From NCBI GenBank assembly GCA_005879675.1, contig VBJE01000261.1:1-10340 (forward strand): a stretch of 10,340 nucleotides of DNA, read 5' to 3'. The notes below the pieces were generated by a model. That model saw only the letters and a program-made list of their open reading frames with translations. It had not been told where the DNA came from and did not search any database. The DNA is from Chloroflexota bacterium (GTDB lineage Bacteria; Chloroflexota; Dormibacteria; Dormibacterales; Dormibacteraceae). Positions within the stretch are counted from its first letter, which is position 1. The number at the start of each line of letters is the position of its first letter. This document shows positions 5,993 to 10,340 of this stretch, piece by piece. The position numbers and the translations under genes are program-made.

Positions 5993-7515
5993 GTGACCAT
6001 TAAGCGCTGGATCTTGACTGCCGCCGTGCTCGGCTCAGGGATCGTCTTCCTCGACTCGACGGTGGTGAACGTCGCGTTGCCCCGCATCGGCCGCGAGCTC
6101 CCACGCCTCTTCCTCGGCGTGCTCGAGGGACAGTCGTACGTCTACAGCTCGTACCTCCTGACGCTCAGCTCGCTGTTGATCCTCGCGGGCGCCGTCAACG
6201 ATTTCTTCGGTCGCAAGCGGACATTCCTGCTGGGCCTGCTCGGTTTCGGCGCCACCTCCGCGCTGTGTGGTTTCGCCACCAACATGGAGATGCTCGTCCT
6301 GTTTCGCGTCCTGCAGGGCGCGACCGGCGCGCTGCTCGTTCCCGGCTCGCTGGCGCTGCTCACGGCCAACTTCGCGGGCGAGGAGCAGGGGCGCGCGTTC
6401 GGGGTCTGGGCGGGCGCATCCGGAGCGACCACGATCCTGGGCCCGCTGGTGGGCGGAATCCTCGTCGACACCATCTCCTGGCGCGCCGCGTTCTTCATCA
6501 ACCTGCCGCTCGTCGCAATCGCGGCGTGGGCGACATGGGTGCATGTGCCCGAGAGCCGCGACGAGCACGCGAGCCGGCAGTTTACGGACAGCAGCGCGCG
6601 TGGCGCGACCCTCTCGGCTACGTCATTCTCGCGCTCGGCGTGCTGGCTACGGTGGCGCTTCCTTTTTGGATGCGCACGGCCCGCCATCCGCTCATCCCGC
6701 TCGAGCTCTTCAAGTCCCGCAACTTCACGGTCACGAACATCTCGACGCTGTTGATCTACGGGTCGCTATACGTGGTGTTCTATTACATGGGCCTGTTTCA
6801 GCAGGGGACGCTCGGATACACGGCCGCCGCGGCCGGCGCTGCCGGGATACCCGGCTCGCTGTTCCTGATCTTTTTCTCGCCGCGATTCGGTAGCCTGGCC
6901 GCGAAGTACGGTCCCCGCGTCTTCATGGCCGTCGGGCCGCTGATCATGGCCCTGGGAGTGCTCTGGTACGCCCGTGTGCCCGCGACGAGCACGCCGTGGA
7001 AGCTCGACCCGAGCAACGCGGGCACATATGTGCCGCCGCTGTCCTACTTCATCGACTTTCTGCCGGGCAACGTGATCTTCGGCATCGGGATCATGATCAT
7101 GGTCGCGCCGCTGACGACCGCGCTGATGAGATCGGTGCCGGTGCGCAACTCCGGACTGGGCTCGGCGATCAACAACGCCATCTCGCGCGTCGGCCCGCAG
7201 CTGGCCGGCGCTCTCATCTTCGTGTTCCTCACCGCCTCGTTCTATGCCTATCTGGCGCCGCGGCTGCCCGGGGTCGACGTCTCGGCCGAGGCGTTCCGGG
7301 CCAACGTCAGCCCGCTGAGCACGCCCGCCGACCCGAGCCTCGCCGCGATCGTCCGCGATGCATCGACGACCTCCTTCCACATCGCGATGCTCATCGGGGT
7401 CGCCCTGCTGCTGGCAGGCGCCATCGTCAACGCGGTCGGGATCCAGAACCGCGCCGCGCTGCCCAGCGAGGCCGAGAGCGAGCAGAAGGAGTCCGTCTCG
7501 GCGACGCCGGCCTAG
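5993..7515 (+). pseudogene. 14-TM MFS drug transporter (EmrB/QacA-type), disrupted by internal deletion and frameshift
   Basis: Proton-driven efflux permease of the DHA2 family. The first frame (5993 to about 6580, 196 residues) carries TM1 with LDSTVVNVALP, motif A in NDFFGRKR, RVLQGATGALLVPGSLAL and motif C-like GATTILGPLVGG. Family-like sequence then stops after HASRQ and resumes one frame over at YGQQRAWRDP (about 6584 on), running through RHPLIPLELFKSRNF, SGLGSAINNAISRVGPQLAG and a hydrophilic tail to TAG 7515. Compared with the usual DHA2 layout, the linker and helix 7 (roughly 20 residues) are missing. The total of 1523 bases is not a multiple of 3; the lost length must be 3n+1. As given, it cannot encode a working 14-TM pump. 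It is either a true pseudogene or an assembly deletion. Confidence 0.85.
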
Positions 7516-7519
7516 CTCG

Positions 7520-7525
7520 TACGCT
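7520..7525 (+). promoter_or_regulatory. -10-like TACGCT upstream of the rhodanese gene
   Basis: TACGCT, 6 bases before ATG 7532 and 5 bases after the MFS stop. It fits the TANNNT leaderless arrangement seen elsewhere in the window, but the short spacing and lack of a -35 box make it tentative. Confidence 0.4.
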
Positions 7526-7531
7526 GGCCTC

Positions 7532-8194
7532 ATGGCGGCGCCCATCGACCGCGAACGGCTGCGAGAGATGCTCGGGCGCGGAGCCCAGCTCGTCGAGGTC
7601 CTCCCGGCCGAGGAATACCGAGAAGATCACCTGCCGGGCGCCATCAGCATTCCCCTGACCGAGCTCGATCGCAACAGCGTGGGGGTCCTCGACTCGAGCC
7701 GGCCGGTGATCGTCTACTGCTGGGACAGCGCTTGAGACATGGCGCCCAGGGCCGCGGCGCGGCTCGAGCTCCTCGGATTTTCCGACGTCATGCACTACCC
7801 GGGAGGCAAGCTCGACTGGATCGCGGCCGGCCTGCCGAGCGAGGGCGACAACGCGGCCCATCCACGCGCGGGCACCGTGGCGCTCACGGACGTGCCCGTC
7901 TGCGCGATCGACGACCGGGTGGGCGACGTGAGCAAGCGGCTCGGGGTCGCCGTGGTTGTCGACCGCGACGGCGTCGTCGTGGGCCTGCTGCGCGAGAAGG
8001 AGCTTGCCGGCGACCCGGCCGCGCGGGTCGAGGACGTGATGCTCCTCGGCCCCAGCACGTTTCGCCCGTACGTGCCGATCAAGGAGATCGCCCAATACAT
8101 GACCGAGCACGAGCTCGACAGCTCGCCCATCACGACCTCGGACGGCAAGCTCGTCGGCGTTCTGTTCCGCGCCGACGCGATGCGCGCCGAATGA
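7532..8194 (+). pseudogene. Rhodanese-CBS protein with in-frame TGA at a usual cysteine position
   Basis: Sulfurtransferase-type domain followed by a CBS pair. The rhodanese domain (about 1-108) has REMLGRGAQLVEVLPAEEYREDHLPGA and VIVYC with the expected catalytic Cys63. Five codons later (7733-7735) the frame has TGA, then continues without a shift through DMAPRAAARLELLGFSDV, KLDWIAAGLP and two CBS repeats (about 112-165 and 168-218; PITTSDGKLVGVLFRAD at the end). In relatives I recall, this position in the loop C-x4-C-D-L/M-S/A-P-R is cysteine, so one base change (TGC to TGA) explains the stop. CBS pairs bind adenine nucleotides and would regulate the enzyme. TGA could be a nonsense mutation, a base error or selenocysteine. 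Translation could also restart at ATG 7739, giving only the second part. Confidence 0.82.
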
Positions 8195-8195
8195 G

Positions 8196-8827
8196 CTAGA
8201 CGCGCGTCGTCACCATCTCGTGCGGCGGATCGAGCGGTCCGAAGAAATCATCGATGCGCGCGGGGTGATCGGGAGCTTTCCGCCGCGGCACCTCGATGCG
8301 CCGCCACCCCTGGGCCTCGAACCACTCTGGGCGCTCGGGGTTGATGAGCGCGATGACCCCGCCCGGAAGGCGCCGCATGCGGCTGTCAGCTGCGAGCAGC
8401 CGTGGCGCAATGGAAGGCGCTCGGCCCATGCCGCCAGCACCTCGACCTGAGGCAGCCGCTGGGCCAGCAGCGCGCCCAAACCGGCCGACGGCTCGATGGC
8501 GATGACGCGCCTGCTTCGGGCGACGAGGTGCTGCGTGAGGCGGCCGCTGCCGGCGCCGACGTCGAGAGCGACATCGACGTCGCCTGGCAGGCTCGCGACG
8601 AGCTCCGGCGCGATGGGCTCGCTGTGCGCGAGCTCATCCCAGCGCTCGGGCTCGAGGTGGTACACGAGCGACCAGAACAGCGCCCTCACGATTCGCTCCG
8701 CGGGTTCCCCCGCCGGCACCCGCGCCATCTCGTGCGCGCGGACGGCTTCCGGCAACCGGGCGACGTCCTCGATGCCGAAGTGACGCCAGCCGGCCGGGGC
8801 GCTGGCGACCGCTTCCTCGTACTCCAT
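8196..8827 (-). pseudogene. Class I SAM-dependent methyltransferase, disrupted by internal deletion and frameshift
   Basis: Soluble methyltransferase of the Rossmann-like class I fold. From ATG 8827 the first frame gives about 154 good residues: ALDVGAGSGRL at 87-97 (motif I), the acidic IEPS with Glu112 binding the SAM ribose, AERLPL at 135-140 (motif II region) and LTAACGAF at 147-154. The family sequence then resumes in another frame at PGGVIALINPERPEWFE (from about 8363 down) and runs to TAG at 8196. In intact relatives about 15-18 residues separate these blocks; here they abut. The frame change requires a missing length of 3n+1. The stop is one base from the convergent rhodanese-CBS stop. 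A GGAG lies 4 bases before the ATG. Substrate unknown. Confidence 0.82.
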
Positions 8828-8839
8828 CTGGCTCCGATC

Positions 8840-8849
8840 ACACTAGGGC
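8840..8849. promoter_or_regulatory. Back-to-back -10-like hexamers between methyltransferase and glycosyltransferase genes
   Basis: In the 29-base divergent gap, minus-strand TAGTGT (8845-8840) lies 12 bases before ATG 8827 and plus-strand TAGGGC (8844-8849) lies 7 bases before GTG 8857. The two hexamers share the TA at 8844-8845. TAGGGC lacks the final T and is a weak match, so the plus-strand call is tentative. Confidence 0.33.
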
Positions 8850-8856
8850 GAAGGCC

Positions 8857-9823
8857 GTGAAGATCGCCGTCGTCGCCTCGCCGGTCACGCCTCTGCGCCC
8901 GGCTCAGCTCGGCGGTGCGCAGGCCTTCCTCTGCGACCTCGCCGCCGGCCTGGCGAGTCGAGGACACGAGGTCCGGCTCTTCTGCGCCGAGGGCTCGGAG
9001 GTGAGTGGGGTGGACCTGGTAGCGGTGCCCGCGCCACGCGACGCCGCGGCGGCCCTGGTCATGCCTGGAGGCGCCGAGCGACCACCCTCTCCGGGCGTGG
9101 CCGCCGCGCTAGGCATCATGTTCGAGGGGATCAGGCGCGATGGGTTCGACGTGGTGAGCCAGCACGCGTTCGATGCACCGGCCTTTGCCCTCGCCCGCGA
9201 TCTGCCCGTGCTGCACACCCTCCACCTGCCGCCCATCGTCCGCGCCGTCGTCGCGGCCGCGTCCCAGGTGGACCCGCGACGCCTAGCGACCGTTTCGCGG
9301 GCGTGCCGCGACGCATGGCGAGGCGCGGCCGTCAAGGTGGGGGAGCTGCTGCCCAACGGCGTGGAGGAGACGGCGGTCGACGTCGTGCCTGACGGCAAGG
9401 CTCTTGTCGCCGGGCGCCTGTCGCCGGAGAAGGGGATCGAGCATGCGCTTGCCGCTGCGCGGGCCGCCGGACTCTCCGTCCGCGTGGCGGGCTCGCACTA
9501 CGATCCGTCCTATGAGGTCGACCTGACCGGGATCGAGCAGCTTGGCTCCCTCCCGCGTCGCGACCTGCGGACTGTCATGGCGCTGTGCGCAGATGGCGGG
9601 GTGTCCGGTCGCCGCCTACCGGCGCGGTGCGTTGCCCGAGGTCGTAGAGGAAGGGGTGAGCGGGTTTCTCGCCGCGCCGGACGACGTCGTAGGCCTGGCG
9701 CGCGCGATCAAGAGGTGTCTCGCGCTCGACCGCGCGGCCGTCCGCGCCAGCGCCCGCCGCAGGTTGGGCCTCGACGCTGCGCTCGGCCGGTACGAGCGGG
9801 CCCTGGAGCGCGCCGCGCGATGA
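8857..9823 (+). pseudogene. GT4-family glycosyltransferase, disrupted by internal deletion and frameshift
   Basis: Retaining GT-B glycosyltransferase that would transfer a sugar from a nucleotide donor to a glycan, lipid or small molecule in the cytosol. From GTG 8857 the first 245 residues read cleanly: KIAVVASPVTPLRPAQLGGA with the Gly-rich acceptor loop, HTLHLPP, LLPNGVEE, and donor-domain GRLSPEKGIEHAL and LPRRDLRTVMALCA. The family sequence resumes in another frame at QMAGCPVAAYRRGALPEVVEEGVSGFL and ends at TGA 9823. The stretch normally between, about 19 residues carrying the EPFGLVxxEA part of the Ex7E donor-binding motif, is absent, so the product would be inactive. The missing length must be 3n+2. 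GCGCAG at the junction (9587-9592) could be a deletion repeat. The stop overlaps the SDR start (ATGA). Confidence 0.85.
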
Positions 9824-10340
9824 GTCCAACCGCCGTCGTCACCGGCGGCTCGGGCGGCATCGGCTCGGAGGTCGTCGCCCAGCTGCGCGCCAAAGATTGG
9901 AACGTCGTCTCTCTCAGCCGCCGCGAAGGATGCGACGTCTCCAGCGAGCGTGACGTGGTGACCGCATTTGAAGAGCTGGACACGCTGGACTCGTTGATCC
10001 ACTGCGCCGCCGAGCTCATCAAGCGACCGTTCGCCGATATGAGCGCGGACGAGTGGGACGCGCAGCTTGGCGCCGGGCTGGGACGATCGTCATGGTGTCG
10101 AGCCTGTCGGGCGTGTTCGGTGCGGAGAAGTTCCCGGGCATGGCCGCGTACGTGGCCGCGAAGTCGGGGCTCGCCGGTCTCACCGAAGCCCTCGCCGTCG
10201 AAGGACGCGAGCATCGCATCCGGGTCAACGCCATCAGCCCCGGCGCCGTCGACACGCGGATGTTGCGCATCGCAGGCGTGGAAGGTCCGGCGCTGGAACC
10301 GGCCGAGGTCGCCCGCTTGGTCGTCTGGCTGGCCTCGCCC
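9820..10340 (+). pseudogene. SDR-family oxidoreductase, disrupted by internal deletion and frameshift; 3' end outside window
   Basis: NAD(P)-dependent short-chain dehydrogenase/reductase. ATG 9820 overlaps the glycosyltransferase TGA. VVTGGSGGIGSEVV at 6-19 is the TGxxxGIG cofactor loop, and LIHCAAEL corresponds to the NNAG strand. The first frame is good to Ala85 (EWDAQLGA, base 10074). Family sequence resumes in a different frame at GTIVMVSSLSG (10080) with the catalytic Ser region, then AAYVAAKSGL with Tyr (10149-10151) and Lys (10161-10163) of YxxxK, and VNAISPGAVDT, up to the window edge. The usual NLTGTFLVTRAALP-type helix of about 20 residues between the two parts, including the tetrad Asn, is missing; the lost length must be 3n+1. 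It may have worked with the glycosyltransferase on a sugar or lipid, which is speculative. Confidence 0.84.

Noticed and set aside
6265..7515. A programmed ribosomal frameshift joining the two MFS frames
   Set aside because: No slippery heptamer is seen at the junction, and a shift alone would not restore the missing helix; a deletion explains both.
7739..8194. Separate CBS-domain gene starting at ATG 7739
   Set aside because: The frame is continuous with the rhodanese N-terminal half, and residues right after the TGA (DMAPRAAARLE) belong to the rhodanese fold; no independent promoter or ribosome site is visible.
8199..8208. Perfect palindrome GACGCGCGTC near the convergent rhodanese/methyltransferase ends
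   Set aside because: It lies inside the methyltransferase C-terminal codons, is only 10 bases with no loop and has no T-run, so it is not a terminator and is easily a chance event at this GC content.
5993..10340. Mobile element or phage insertion causing the gene breaks
   Set aside because: The breaks are losses, not insertions. No inverted repeats, target duplications, transposase or integrase are present.

Overview
The window is GC-rich (about two thirds G+C by eye), tightly packed bacterial chromosome. No rRNA, tRNA, CRISPR array, transposase or phage structural gene is visible. Dense high-GC coding, several genes preceded directly by a TANNNT hexamer with no Shine-Dalgarno (leaderless style), GTG/TTG starts and repeated ATGA stop/start overlaps suggest an Actinomycetota- or Chloroflexota/Dormibacterota-like organism. 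That placement is inference; no marker gene is present.

Layout. (1) 1-2045, minus strand: an operon read as GAF-domain protein, fumarylacetoacetate-hydrolase (FAH) family enzyme, then DapA/NAL-type aldolase (cut by the window edge). Both junctions are 4-base ATGA overlaps. The set looks like a small 2-oxo-acid catabolic module with a possible sensor. (2) 2052-3437, plus strand: from a symmetric -10-like element shared with the GAF gene, two tandem paralogous small membrane proteins and an EamA/DMT exporter. (3) 3361-5528, minus strand: an EEP-fold metallo-phosphohydrolase coupled by ATGA to an alkaline-phosphatase-superfamily phosphodiesterase whose 3' end overlaps the EamA gene by 77 bases. 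(4) 5560-8194, plus strand: VOC/glyoxalase-fold protein, 14-TM MFS transporter (broken), rhodanese-CBS protein (in-frame TGA). (5) 8196-8827, minus strand: SAM methyltransferase (broken). (6) 8857-10340, plus strand: GT4 glycosyltransferase (broken) overlapping an SDR oxidoreductase (broken, and cut by the right edge).

The most striking pattern is that every gene left of about 5.95 kb reads cleanly, while all five genes to the right are each damaged once. Four have lost a piece of roughly 15-22 codons near the middle with a frame change, and one has TGA where its family normally has cysteine. Either the sequence/assembly is unreliable in this half or the segment is decaying. The TGA also leaves open a selenocysteine reading, which is less likely given the surrounding damage.

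Other points for a second look are the symmetric TACGGTA promoter between divergent leaderless genes, the recurrent TANNNT-6-to-8-base-start arrangement, and the tandem small membrane protein family. No stretch over 300 bases lacks a gene; the gaps are all under 60 bases.
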